Of a stretch of DNA of 64,000 nt, positions 1-7,688 are shown one piece after another (position 1 is the first letter of the stretch; every line of letters starts with the position of its first letter). This stretch comes from Micromonospora andamanensis. GTDB lineage: Bacteria > Actinomycetota > Actinomycetes > Mycobacteriales > Micromonosporaceae. A program made the translations under genes and the position numbers. The stretch is taken from positions 1 to 64,000 of the forward strand of contig NZ_BOOZ01000027.1 of NCBI RefSeq assembly GCF_016863495.1, in the 5' to 3' direction. Under the pieces are notes generated by a model that did no database searches, was not told the DNA's origin, and saw nothing but the letters and a program-made list of their open reading frames with translations.

Positions 1-36
1 CCCCAGCCTGAAACGCCCACGAGAAGACAGGACAGC

Positions 37-432
37 TCAGCCCGACGCCACCAACTCCACCTCGTACCCCTGTCCGTCCGCCAGATACCCGGCGTACGTG
101 TCGGGCCCGCCGGCGTACGGGTGACGGTCGGCGAAGAGCAACTCCCAGCCGTACGCCGGAGCCTGCTCGACCAGCCGGTCCACGGCGGCGGGCGAACCGG
201 CGTGGAAGGCCAGGTGGTTGAGTCCCGGGGCGAGCCGGTCGTGACTGCGGCCGGTGAGGGCGGGTGACGCCTCCAGCACCAGGTACGTCGGGCCGAGTCG
301 CCAGGAGTGGCCGACCGGCCACTGCTGGAACGACGTCCAGCCCAACTCGCCGAGCAGCCAGCCCCAGCTACGCATCGCGGCGGTCAGGTCGGGTATCCAG
401 ACCTCCACGTGGTGCAGTGCACCGAGCGTCAC
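37..432 (-). CDS. VOC (glyoxalase/bleomycin-resistance fold) protein
   Basis: Small single-domain vicinal-oxygen-chelate protein of 131 residues. The opening LGALHHVEVWIPDL is the first beta-alpha unit with a metal-ligand type His, followed by GLNHLAFHAG and a C-terminal GYEVELVA strand with the usual Glu. The substrate cannot be read from sequence. I chose GTG at 432 because it forms a GTGA overlap with the upstream adenosyltransferase stop and places the fold at the N-terminus. An ATG at 453, with GGAG seven bases upstream, would add seven residues and is a real alternative. It is co-transcribed behind the B12 adenosyltransferase. A link to B12 or acyl-CoA metabolism is only suggested by this position. 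Confidence 0.75.
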   Translation of the reverse strand: MTLGALHHVEVWIPDLTAAMRSWGWLLGELGWTSFQQWPVGHSWRLGPTYLVLEASPALTGRSHDRLAPGLNHLAFHAGSPAAVDRLVEQAPAYGWELLFADRHPYAGGPDTYAGYLADGQGYEVELVASG

Positions 433-1001
433 CGGCCTCCGCCCGGCACCCATAGCACGTCTCCGTCCGGATTTGCCGTTCTTGACAGGATAAAGAGCAG
501 ATCCGAAAGGCGGTTGAGATACTTTGCCGGGAGGTGGCTGGTCCGGTCGGGGTCGTGTGCGATGAGCGCCCACGCCGACCGCTCGGCGCGCCGGGCGATC
601 GTCCGCGCCGCGTGCAGCAGCGCCGCGCCCGCGGTGCCGCCGGGGAGGATGAAGGAGTCGAGCTTGCTCAGGCGCGCGTTGTACTCGTCGCACCAGCCCT
701 CAAGGCGCTCGACGTACTCCTCCGTGACCCGCAGCGGCGGGTACTTGGGGTCCGGTTCGACAGGGGTGGACAGGTCGGCGCCCACGTCGAACAGGTCGTT
801 CTGGATCGACCCCAGTACCCGGCGCAGCTCGTCGTCGAGCTGGCCCAGGGCGAGTGCCACGCCGAGCGCGGCGTTGCACTCGTCGACGTCGGCGTACGCG
901 GCGATCCGTGGATCGTTCTTCGGCACCTGCTCGTTGTTGCTCAGCCTGGTCATGCCGGCGTCGCCGGCCTTGGTGTAGATGCGCGTGAGGTGGACGGCCA
1001 T
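429..1001 (-). CDS. PduO-type cob(I)alamin adenosyltransferase
   Basis: ATP:cob(I)alamin adenosyltransferase of 190 residues, which makes adenosylcobalamin. The N-terminal nucleotide loop reads TRIYTKAGDAGMTRL, the helix-bundle signature RRAERSAWAL follows near residue 135, and YLNRLSDLLF lies near the C-terminus. All of these are features of the PduO/EutT-like family. It is first in a two-gene unit with the VOC protein. Its product is the cofactor needed by the two acyl-CoA mutases in this window (5255-7258 and 26967-28655), so the location makes metabolic sense. There is no visible cobalamin riboswitch; a TAGGCT -10 box seven bases before the ATG suggests a leaderless message. Its ATG overlaps the divergent murA ATG. 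Confidence 0.93.
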   Translation of the reverse strand: MAVHLTRIYTKAGDAGMTRLSNNEQVPKNDPRIAAYADVDECNAALGVALALGQLDDELRRVLGSIQNDLFDVGADLSTPVEPDPKYPPLRVTEEYVERLEGWCDEYNARLSKLDSFILPGGTAGAALLHAARTIARRAERSAWALIAHDPDRTSHLPAKYLNRLSDLLFILSRTANPDGDVLWVPGGGR

Positions 1002-2442
1002 GACGCACAGCCTACGGATACCGGACCTGACGATCCCGGCACGGCCGGACACCGGCGCGGGGTGGCCCTCGGGTGTCGGCCCGGGTGACGCCGGTGACGC
1101 CGCGGTCGCCGATGTCGACGTCATCCGGGTACGCGGTGGCGCCCGACTGGCCGGCACGGTGCACGTGGTGGGCGCGAAGAACTCGGCGTTGAAGTTGATG
1201 GCCGCCGCGTTGCTCGCCCCCGGCCGCAGTGTGATCACCAACGTGCCGCGGATCACCGACATCGCCATCATGGGTGAGGTGTTGCGCCGCCTCGGCTGCG
1301 GCGTACGGTTCGACGCCGACGACCCGGTGGACCCGATGGTCACGGGCGGCGGGGTGGCCCGGTCCCGCTCGGTCACCATCGACGTGCCGGAACAGCCGGG
1401 CGTCGAGGCCGACTACGACCTGGTCCGCCGGCTGCGGGCGTCGATCTGCGTGCTCGGTCCGTTGCTGGCCCGCCGGGGCTACGTGCGGGTGGCCCATCCC
1501 GGTGGCGACGCGATCGGTTCGCGGGGTCTGGACATGCACATCTCCGGGCTGACCCGGATGGGTGCCGACATCTCCGGTGAGCACGGTTTCGTGATCGCCT
1601 CGGCGCCCGACGGGCTGCGGGGCGCGGAGATCGTGCTGGACTTCCCCAGCGTCGGTGCGACCGAGAACCTCGTCATGGCGGCGGTGCTGGCCGAGGGCAC
1701 CACCGTGATCGACAACGCGGCCCGGGAACCGGAGATCGTCGACATCTGCACGATGCTCCAGCGGATGGGTGCGCTGATCGACGGCGAGGGGACCTCGACC
1801 ATCACCATCGTCGGCGTACCCCGGTTGAGTCCGGTCCGGCACGCCACGGTGGGGGACCGGATCGTCGCGGGGACCTGGGCGTTCGGCGCGGCGATGACCC
1901 GTGGCGACGTCACCGTGACCGGTCTCGACCCCGCGTTCCTGGAGGTCGCGCTCGACAAGCTGGTGACGGCCGGCGGCATGGTGGAGACCCAGGCGGACAG
2001 CTTCCGGGTACGCATGGACGACAGGCCCCGGGCGGTGGACGTGGTCACGTTGCCCTACCCGGGCTTCGCCACCGACCTGCTGCCGATGGCGATCGGGCTC
2101 GCGGCGCTCAGTGAGGGCGCGTCCCTGATCACCGAGAACATCTTCGACGGCCGGTTCATGTTCGCCAACGAGATGATGCGGCTGGGCGCGGACATCAAGA
2201 CCGACGGGCATCACGCGGTGGTACGTGGCCGGGAGCGGCTCTCCGGCGCTCCGGTGCGGGCGACCGACATCCGGGCCGGTGCCGGGCTCATCATCGCCGG
2301 GCTCTGCGCGGACGGGGTGACCGAGGTGTCCCACGTGCACCACGTCGATCGGGGCTACCCCGACTTCGTGTCCGACCTGCGGGCACTCGGCATCGAGGTG
2401 GAGCGGGCCACCGCACCTGAGGAACCCGAACTGACCATCTGA
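1000..2442 (+). CDS. murA: UDP-N-acetylglucosamine 1-carboxyvinyltransferase
   Basis: First committed enzyme of peptidoglycan precursor synthesis in the cytoplasm: transfers enolpyruvate from PEP to UDP-GlcNAc. The EPSP-synthase-like fold starts around residue 44 (VIRVRGGARL) with the conserved GAKNSALK, then LRASICVLGPLLAR and PGGDAIGSRGLDMH. The residue at the classical catalytic Cys position is Asp (about residue 170), the substitution known from Mycobacterium tuberculosis MurA that gives intrinsic fosfomycin resistance. The 37-43 residues before the fold look non-conserved. ATG 1000 was preferred over ATG 979 (seven residues longer) because a weak GTGAGG lies upstream. No later in-frame start was found. 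480 residues. Confidence 0.93.
   Translation: MTHSLRIPDLTIPARPDTGAGWPSGVGPGDAGDAAVADVDVIRVRGGARLAGTVHVVGAKNSALKLMAAALLAPGRSVITNVPRITDIAIMGEVLRRLGCGVRFDADDPVDPMVTGGGVARSRSVTIDVPEQPGVEADYDLVRRLRASICVLGPLLARRGYVRVAHPGGDAIGSRGLDMHISGLTRMGADISGEHGFVIASAPDGLRGAEIVLDFPSVGATENLVMAAVLAEGTTVIDNAAREPEIVDICTMLQRMGALIDGEGTSTITIVGVPRLSPVRHATVGDRIVAGTWAFGAAMTRGDVTVTGLDPAFLEVALDKLVTAGGMVETQADSFRVRMDDRPRAVDVVTLPYPGFATDLLPMAIGLAALSEGASLITENIFDGRFMFANEMMRLGADIKTDGHHAVVRGRERLSGAPVRATDIRAGAGLIIAGLCADGVTEVSHVHHVDRGYPDFVSDLRALGIEVERATAPEEPELTI
1009..1014 (-). promoter_or_regulatory. -10 box of leaderless promoter for the adenosyltransferase
   Basis: On the minus strand TAGGCT is followed by seven bases and then the ATG at 1001. 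This TANNNT-N6/7-start geometry is typical of actinobacterial leaderless transcripts. It lies inside the first codons of murA as annotated. Confidence 0.5.
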
Positions 2443-2450
2443 GCCGCCTC

Positions 2451-2495
2451 AGCGTGACCGGCAATCGCCTCCACCGCCCTATTGCCGGTCACGCT
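2451..2495 (+). terminator. Stem-loop terminator after murA
   Basis: Perfect 15-bp inverted repeat (AGCGTGACCGGCAAT, 15-base loop, ATTGCCGGTCACGCT) eight bases after the murA stop. There is no long T tract, so intrinsic termination is probable rather than certain. Its right arm touches the candidate operator of the next gene. Confidence 0.65.
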
Positions 2496-2508
2496 TAGCC
2501 ATCGTTCA
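2495..2508 (+). promoter_or_regulatory. Candidate operator, TTAGCCATCGTTCA type
   Basis: TTAGCCATCGTTCA matches the 14-base motif TTANCNNNYGTTCR also found before the double dehydrogenase (12567), the IcmA-like mutase (26900) and the thiolase/epimerase pair (24124). It sits upstream of a TAGGGT -10 box at 2520-2525 for the gene at 2563, where a repressor would cover the -35 region. Confidence 0.45.
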
Positions 2509-2562
2509 GCCCCGCCGACTAGGGTGCAGACAGACACTCATTCGCAGCGAGGGAGTAGCAGC

Positions 2563-3411
2563 ATGGCGGGTCGACTCGCGGTCGTCGGTGCCGGTCTGAT
2601 GGGTTCGGGCATCGCCCAGGTGGCGGCGCAGGCGGGCTGGCAGGTGGTGCTGCGGGATCTGGACGAGGCGGCGACGACGCGTGGTCTGGACGGCATCCGG
2701 CGGTCGCTGACGAAGTTCGCCGAGAAGGGGAAGCTCACCGACGACGAGGTCGAGGCGGCGCTCGGGCGGATCACCACCACCACCGAGCTGGAGGCGGCCG
2801 GCGACGCGGACATCGTCATCGAGGCGGTCTTCGAGAAGTTGGAGATCAAGCACGAGGTGTTCCGCGCGCTGGACAAGATCTGCAAGGCGGACGCGGTGCT
2901 GGCCACCAACACCTCGGCGATCCCGGTGACCCAGATCGCCACGGCCACCGAGCGGCCGGAGGCGGTCGTCGGCACCCACTTCTTCTCGCCGGTGCCGATG
3001 ATGAAGCTCTGCGAGCTGGTGCGTGGCTACAAGACCAGCGACGCCACGCTGGAGCGGGTGAAGTCCTTCGCCGAGGAGATCGGCAAGACCGTCGTGGTGG
3101 TGAACCGTGACATCGCCGGCTTCGTCACCACCCGGCTGATCTGTGCGCTGGCCATGGAGGCGGTGAAGCTGGTCGAGGCGGGCGTCATCTCCGCCGAGGA
3201 CCTGGACACCGCCTGCCGGCTCGGTTTCGGGCACGCGATGGGTCCGCTGGCCACCGTCGACCTGACCGGTGTCGACGTGCTGTTGAACGCGACCCGCAAC
3301 ATCTACACCGACACGGCCGACGAGAAGTTCTTCCCGCCGGAGCTGTTGCAGCGCATGGCCACCGCTGGCGATCTGGGCCGCAAGACCGGCCAGGGCTTCT
3401 ACTCGTACTGA
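2563..3411 (+). CDS. hbd: 3-hydroxybutyryl-CoA dehydrogenase
   Basis: NAD(P)-dependent 3-hydroxyacyl-CoA dehydrogenase of 282 residues, the usual length of single-function bacterial enzymes. N-terminal Rossmann motif GAGLMGSGIAQ, acidic end of beta-2 in VVLRDLDEA, catalytic-region THFFSPVPMMKL with its His, NTSAIPVTQIA, and the C-terminal helical domain with GFGHAMGPLATVDLTGVD and GRKTGQGFYSY. It interconverts acetoacetyl-CoA and 3-hydroxybutyryl-CoA, feeding crotonyl-CoA to Ccr in the ethylmalonyl-CoA route. ATG 2563 was chosen over the upstream frame because GAGGGAG lies seven bases before it. Monocistronic, ending at a bidirectional hairpin. A second, fused pair of the same domain is at 12619. 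Confidence 0.93.
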   Translation: MAGRLAVVGAGLMGSGIAQVAAQAGWQVVLRDLDEAATTRGLDGIRRSLTKFAEKGKLTDDEVEAALGRITTTTELEAAGDADIVIEAVFEKLEIKHEVFRALDKICKADAVLATNTSAIPVTQIATATERPEAVVGTHFFSPVPMMKLCELVRGYKTSDATLERVKSFAEEIGKTVVVVNRDIAGFVTTRLICALAMEAVKLVEAGVISAEDLDTACRLGFGHAMGPLATVDLTGVDVLLNATRNIYTDTADEKFFPPELLQRMATAGDLGRKTGQGFYSY

Positions 3412-3422
3412 AGCCGCTGTGG

Positions 3423-3448
3423 GGGGAGGGCCCGGTCGGGCCCTCCCC
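3423..3448. terminator. Bidirectional terminator between hbd and ABC permease
   Basis: Perfect 11-bp stem GGGGAGGGCCC / GGGCCCTCCCC with a GGTC loop, sitting between two convergent genes, so it can serve both strands. Confidence 0.75.
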
Positions 3449-3453
3449 GTGGC

Positions 3454-4302
3454 TCAGCCGTCGCGGCGGGTGGTCCAGCGGAAGGTGGTCAGGCAGAGCA
3501 CCAGACCGATCACGCACCAGACGCCCAGCACCACTGCGACCCGGGTCAGCTCGAACGAGCCGCCGGGTTCGTCCGCGCCGAAGCTCTCCGGCAGGAACAC
3601 CGCCCGCAGCCCCTGGCACATCCACTTGAGCGGGAACAACGCCGCCACCTGCTGCATCCAGGACGGCAGGTTGGTGAAGACGAAGAAGACCCCGGAGATG
3701 AACTGGAGCACCAGCGCCACAGGCGTGACCACAGCCGAGCCGCTGCGGGCGGTCCGGGCCAGCGACGAGATGGCGATGCCGCAGAGCGTGCAGGCGGTCA
3801 CCCCCAGCGCGCTGACCCAGCCGAAGGTCAACCAGGCAGTGGTGGTGGTCGGCAGCTCCAGGTCGAACAGCGTCACCGAGACCGCGAGCAGCAACGCGGT
3901 CATCACGACGCCGGTCACCAGCACCATGATCACTTTTCCGGCGAACCAGACCCACTTCGGCATCGGGGTGCCCCGGTAGCGCTTGAGCACGCCCCGGTCC
4001 CGCTCGATCGGGATCCAGATACCGAGGTTCTGGAAGCTGACGGTCATCAGGCCGGTCGCGATCATGCCGGTGATGAAGTACTGCGTGTAGCTCACCCCCG
4101 GCGCGATCTCCTCGTCGAAGATCGAGGCGAAGATCAACACCATGATCAGGGGGAAGCCCAGCGTGAACACGACGGACTCGCGGCTGCGCAGGAACTGCCG
4201 GATCTCCAGCCGCCCCTGACGCAGGGCGAGGCCGGTCGGGCCGCTGCGCCGGGCCGGGGCTGCCGCGCTGACCGGGGGCGCCGGTTTCGTCGTGGTGGTC
4301 AT
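3454..4302 (-). CDS. ABC-2 type exporter permease
   Basis: Membrane subunit of a drug/lipid-type ABC exporter, 282 residues. After a basic Ala/Pro-rich cytoplasmic N-terminus there are about six hydrophobic segments, including VVFTLGFPLIMVLIFASI, GKVIMVLVTGVVMTALLLAV, a third near residue 140, the ABC-2 motif region SGVFFVFTNLPSWMQQVAAL FPLKW, and a last segment near the C-terminus. The ATG overlaps the stop of the ATPase gene as ATGA, so the two are translationally coupled and form one transporter. The cargo cannot be told from sequence; no adjacent regulator or resistance gene gives a hint. Confidence 0.9.
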   Translation of the reverse strand: MTTTTKPAPPVSAAAPARRSGPTGLALRQGRLEIRQFLRSRESVVFTLGFPLIMVLIFASIFDEEIAPGVSYTQYFITGMIATGLMTVSFQNLGIWIPIERDRGVLKRYRGTPMPKWVWFAGKVIMVLVTGVVMTALLLAVSVTLFDLELPTTTTAWLTFGWVSALGVTACTLCGIAISSLARTARSGSAVVTPVALVLQFISGVFFVFTNLPSWMQQVAALFPLKWMCQGLRAVFLPESFGADEPGGSFELTRVAVVLGVWCVIGLVLCLTTFRWTTRRDG

Positions 4303-5147
4303 CGGTGTCCGATCATCGTCAGGTAGATGTCCTCAAGGGTGGGCCGGGTGACGGTCAGGCCGGGCACCTCACCGCCGAAACGCGCGGCGAGGTCCGCCAC
4401 CAGCGCCGTCGGCGTCGCGCTCTGCGCGCTGTCAAGCGTGCCGTCCGGGGTACGCCAGGAGACCGTGGCCAGCGCCTCCTGCCGGTTGCCGAGGCGGTTC
4501 GGTGCGGCGACCTCGATCAGCCGACCACCGGAGATCACCCCCACCCGGTCGGCGAGCGCCTCGGCCTCGTCCAGGTAGTGCGTGGTCAGCACGATCGTGG
4601 TGCCGGCCGCGGCGAGATCGCGGATCAGCTCCCAGAACTCCCGCCGAGCCTCCGGATCGAAGCCGGTGGTCGGCTCGTCGAGGAAGAGCAGCTCCGGGCG
4701 GCCGACGATGCCGAGCGCCACGTCGAGCCGGCGCTTCTGGCCGCCGGAGAGGGTGTGCGTACGGGCGCGTGCCTTGGCGGTCAACCCGACCCGCTCGATC
4801 ACCTTGTCGGGGTCGTCGGCGTCGGCGTAGAAGCCGGCGAAGTGGTGGACCACCTCGGCGACGGAGAGTTCGTCGAACTCCCCGGTGCCCTGGAACACGA
4901 TGCCGACCCGCCCTCGCCAGTCGCGTGTCGGGTGGGCCGGGTCGACGTCCAGGACGCGTACCTCGCCGGCGTCGCGCTGGCGGTAGCCCTCCAGGATCTC
5001 GACGGTGGTGGTCTTGCCGGCGCCGTTCGGCCCGAGCAGGGCGAACACCTCACCCCGGTGGACGTCCAGGTCCAGGCCGGCGACCGCGAGGCTGTCGCCG
5101 TACGTCTTGCGCAGCCCTCGGACGCGGATCGCGACGTCGTCACTCAT
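4299..5147 (-). CDS. ABC exporter ATP-binding protein
   Basis: ATPase partner of the permease downstream. 282 residues with Walker A GPNGAGKTT, Q-loop region GIVFQGTGEFDELS, signature LSGGQKRRLDVALGI, Walker B LLFLDEPTTG and H-loop LTTHYLDEAEAL, plus a C-terminal extension typical of the DrrA/daunorubicin-type group (SWRTPDGT... TLEDIYLTMIG). Start at ATG 5147; a longer open frame to 5270 has no family similarity. It faces ecm across a 107-base intergenic region that holds the ecm promoter and operator. Confidence 0.92.
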   Translation of the reverse strand: MSDDVAIRVRGLRKTYGDSLAVAGLDLDVHRGEVFALLGPNGAGKTTTVEILEGYRQRDAGEVRVLDVDPAHPTRDWRGRVGIVFQGTGEFDELSVAEVVHHFAGFYADADDPDKVIERVGLTAKARARTHTLSGGQKRRLDVALGIVGRPELLFLDEPTTGFDPEARREFWELIRDLAAAGTTIVLTTHYLDEAEALADRVGVISGGRLIEVAAPNRLGNRQEALATVSWRTPDGTLDSAQSATPTALVADLAARFGGEVPGLTVTRPTLEDIYLTMIGHR

Positions 5148-5227
5148 GCCGTCAAGTGTGCGGCCCGCCGGGGCCCAGCGTCCGCGCCGGGGGTGGTGGC
5201 AGCTGTGTGGTTTTGCACAACCCGCTC

Positions 5228-5243
5228 TACTGGACGGTAACTT
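5228..5243. promoter_or_regulatory. Candidate operator upstream of ecm
   Basis: TACTGGACGGTAACTT differs at only two of 16 positions from TACTGAACGGTAGCTT upstream of ccr (23503-23518). Its 12-bp core fits the dyad TACCGNNCRGTA (reverse strand), which is a perfect palindrome upstream of the icmA-like gene (26879-26890). The site lies immediately upstream of, and abuts, the ecm -10 box. Confidence 0.6.
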
Positions 5244-5248
5244 AAACT
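5243..5248 (+). promoter_or_regulatory. -10 box of leaderless ecm promoter
   Basis: TAAACT followed by six bases and the ATG at 5255: a leaderless geometry with no room for a ribosome binding site. Confidence 0.6.
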
Positions 5249-5254
5249 CCGGCC

Positions 5255-7258
5255 ATGGACGAGAAGGCACTCCCGGGCCGGCTGCCGGAACGCGACCGCC
5301 CCTGGGTGATGCGCACCTACGCCGGGCACTCCTCCGCCGCCGCGACGAACGCGCTCTTCCGCCGCAACCTGGCCAAGGGGCAGACCGGCCTGTCGGTCGC
5401 CTTCGACCTGCCCACCCAGACCGGGTACGACCCCGACCACGAACTCGCCACCGGCGAGGTCGGCCGGGTAGGCGTGCCGGTGGCGCACCTGGGCGACATG
5501 CGGGCGCTCTTCGACGGCATCCCGCTTGCCGACATGAACACCTCGATGACCATCAACGCGCCGGCGATGTGGCTGCTCGGCCTCTACGGCACTGTCGCCA
5601 CCGAGCAGGGCGCCGAACTCGCCAGCTGTGCCGGCACCACCCAGAACGACATCATCAAGGAGTACCTGTCCCGGGGGACGCACATCTTCCCGCCGGCCGC
5701 CTCGCTGCGGCTGACCGCCGACGTGGTCGCGTACGCCCTGCGCGAGATGCCGCGCTGGAACCCGGTCAACATCTGCTCGTACCACCTCCAGGAGGCCGGG
5801 GCGACTCCGGTGCAGGAGGTGGCGTTCGCGTTGGCCACGGCGGTGGCGGTGCTCGACGCGGTGCGCGACAGCGGTCAACTGCCGGCGCAGCGGATGGGTG
5901 ACGTCGTGCAGCGGATCTCGTTCTTCGTCAACGCCGGGGTGCGTTTCGTCGAGGAGATCGCCAAGATGCGCGCGTTCGGCGCGCTGTGGGACGAGATCAC
6001 CCGCGACCGGTACGGCGTCGAGGACCCGAAACAGCGCCGCTTCCGCTACGGCGTGCAGGTCAACTCCCTCGGCCTGACCGAGGCCCAGCCGGAGAACAAC
6101 GTGCAGCGCATCGTGCTGGAGATGCTGGGGGTCACCCTCTCCCGCCAGGCGCGGGCGCGGGCGGTGCAGCTGCCGGCCTGGAACGAGGCGCTCGGGCTGC
6201 CCCGCCCCTGGGACCAGCAGTGGTCACTGCGCATGCAGCAGGTGCTCGCGTACGAGTCGGACCTGCTGGAGTACCCGGACCTGTTCGACGGCTCGCACGT
6301 GATGACAGCGCTTGTCGACGAGATCGTCACCGGTGCCCGGGCCGAACTGGCGACGGTGCTGGAGATGGGCGGGGTGGTCGCCGCCGTGGAGAGCGGATAC
6401 CTCAAGAGCGCCCTGGTGGCCTCGCTGGCCGGGCGGCGGCGACGGATCGAGGCCGGCAGCGACGTCGTGGTCGGCGTCAACCGCTTCACCGAGACCGAAT
6501 CGTCCCCGCTGACCGCCGCCGGCGCCGAGGCCGTCGTACAGGTCGATCCCGCGGTGGAGGTCGCCGCCTCGGTGGCCGTACGGGCCTGGCGGGCCGATCG
6601 CGACGCGGCGGCCGTGGACGCGGCACTGGCCCGGTTGCGCGCGGACGCCGCGACCACGACGAACCTGATGGCGGCCACCCTGGAGTGCGTCGGTGCCGGG
6701 GTGACCACCGGCGAGTGGGCGGCGGCGCTGCGCCAGGTTTTCGGCGAGTACCGGGCCCCGACCGGGCTGGCCGGCGGGTCCGCGAGCGGTGGCGACGAGG
6801 GTCTGGCCGAGGTGCGCGCGCGGGTCGCCGCCACCGCCCGCGAGCTGGGCAGCGGGCGGCTGCGACTGCTCGTCGGCAAGCCCGGCCTGGACGGGCACTC
6901 CAACGGCGCGGAACAGATCGCGGTACGCGCCCGCGACGCCGGCTTCGAGGTCGTCTACCAGGGCATCCGGCTCACCGCCGGGCAGATCGTGGCCGCCGCG
7001 GTGGAGGAGGACGTGGACCTGGTCGGGCTCTCCGTGCTCTCCGGCTCGCACCTGGCGGCGGTGCCGGCGGTGCTCGACGGGCTGCGGGCCGCCGGCCGAC
7101 CGGACCTGCCGGTGGTGGTCGGCGGCATCATTCCCGCCCGGGACGCCGAGCAGCTGCGCGTCGCCGGGGTGGCGCGGGTGTTCACCCCCAAGGACTTCGC
7201 CCTGACCGGCATCATCGACGAACTGGTCACAGTCATCCGCCAGGCGAACGAGCTGTGA
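5255..7258 (+). CDS. ecm: Ethylmalonyl-CoA mutase (MeaA-type, B12-dependent)
   Basis: Single-chain adenosylcobalamin mutase of 667 residues converting (2R)-ethylmalonyl-CoA to methylsuccinyl-CoA. The N-terminal TIM-barrel mutase domain spans about residues 15-500 (RTYAGHSSAAATNALF, GLSVAFDLPTQTGYD, NICSYHLQEAGATPVQE). The C-terminal B12 domain starts near 530 with GKPGLDGHSNGAEQIA (Asp546-x-His548, the lower-axial ligand motif) and later GLSVLSGSH and VVGGIIP. The Tyr (residue 22) and Arg seen in methylmalonyl-CoA mutase are retained, but the architecture, length and CSYHLQEAG sequence match the MeaA/Ecm group encoded with ccr in streptomycetes. Monocistronic, leaderless, and with a ccr-like operator. 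Ecm rather than MCM is inferred from sequence and context. Confidence 0.88.
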   Translation: MDEKALPGRLPERDRPWVMRTYAGHSSAAATNALFRRNLAKGQTGLSVAFDLPTQTGYDPDHELATGEVGRVGVPVAHLGDMRALFDGIPLADMNTSMTINAPAMWLLGLYGTVATEQGAELASCAGTTQNDIIKEYLSRGTHIFPPAASLRLTADVVAYALREMPRWNPVNICSYHLQEAGATPVQEVAFALATAVAVLDAVRDSGQLPAQRMGDVVQRISFFVNAGVRFVEEIAKMRAFGALWDEITRDRYGVEDPKQRRFRYGVQVNSLGLTEAQPENNVQRIVLEMLGVTLSRQARARAVQLPAWNEALGLPRPWDQQWSLRMQQVLAYESDLLEYPDLFDGSHVMTALVDEIVTGARAELATVLEMGGVVAAVESGYLKSALVASLAGRRRRIEAGSDVVVGVNRFTETESSPLTAAGAEAVVQVDPAVEVAASVAVRAWRADRDAAAVDAALARLRADAATTTNLMAATLECVGAGVTTGEWAAALRQVFGEYRAPTGLAGGSASGGDEGLAEVRARVAATARELGSGRLRLLVGKPGLDGHSNGAEQIAVRARDAGFEVVYQGIRLTAGQIVAAAVEEDVDLVGLSVLSGSHLAAVPAVLDGLRAAGRPDLPVVVGGIIPARDAEQLRVAGVARVFTPKDFALTGIIDELVTVIRQANEL

Positions 7259-7261
7259 CGC

Positions 7262-7292
7262 CGCGGATCCCGGCGCGCTGCCGGGATCCGCG
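7262..7292. terminator. Bidirectional terminator between ecm and DUF1540 gene
   Basis: Perfect 13-bp stem (core GCGGATCCCGGC / GCCGGGATCCGC) with a five-base loop directly after the ecm stop and before the convergent gene end at 7304. Confidence 0.75.
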
Positions 7293-7303
7293 CGGACGAG
7301 GCG

Positions 7304-7603
7304 TCAGCGGTGGCTGTAGGTCATGCAGTCGGCCAGGTCGGCGTCGGGGCCGACCTTGATCCCCGGTGCCTGGCACTCCAACTGCTCGTTGTGCCGGCAG
7401 TCGGCGCGCTGGCACGCCCCGACCTGGGCGATCTGCCCGTCGGCGCCGGCCCGGACGGCGGGCATCTCGATGAAGGTGTGGCAGTGGGCGTGGTCCATGC
7501 TGCCGATGGTGATCGCGAAGGCATGGCAGTCGCCTGTGTGGTTGTACGCGCACGCGGCGACCACACACTCCTGGACCCGGGGCATCTCCATAGCTGCGGT
7601 CAT
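7304..7603 (-). CDS. Tandem DUF1540 Cys-rich protein
   Basis: 99-residue protein made of two DUF1540 units. The first reads CVVAACAYNHTGDCHAFAIT ... CHTF and the second ACQRADCRHNEQLECQAPGI ... DCMTY. Each has four cysteines spaced C-x4-C, a later C-x-A and a final C, a pattern presumed to bind metal. No enzymatic role is established for the family. ATG 7603 is set by a strong GGAGGAGG eight bases upstream. A TAAAAT -10 box lies at 7632-7637. It stands alone between convergent ecm and the DUF4126 gene on the same strand. Confidence 0.85.
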   Translation of the reverse strand: MTAAMEMPRVQECVVAACAYNHTGDCHAFAITIGSMDHAHCHTFIEMPAVRAGADGQIAQVGACQRADCRHNEQLECQAPGIKVGPDADLADCMTYSHR

Positions 7604-7631
7604 GACCCAACCTCCTCCGTTGATTGCCCCA

Positions 7632-7637
7632 ATTTTA
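7632..7637 (-). promoter_or_regulatory. -10 box of DUF1540 gene
   Basis: TAAAAT on the minus strand, about 28 bases upstream of the ATG, in a short A+T-rich patch that stands out from its surroundings. Confidence 0.5.
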
Positions 7638-7688
7638 GGCTTTAGGGCGGGTTGAGGTGGCGATTCGGTCGAGCCCGACGGCCAGCGG

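Noticed and set aside
900..1020. Cobalamin riboswitch upstream of the adenosyltransferase or mutase genes
   Set aside because: The leaders are absent or too short, and no B12-box-like sequence was seen.
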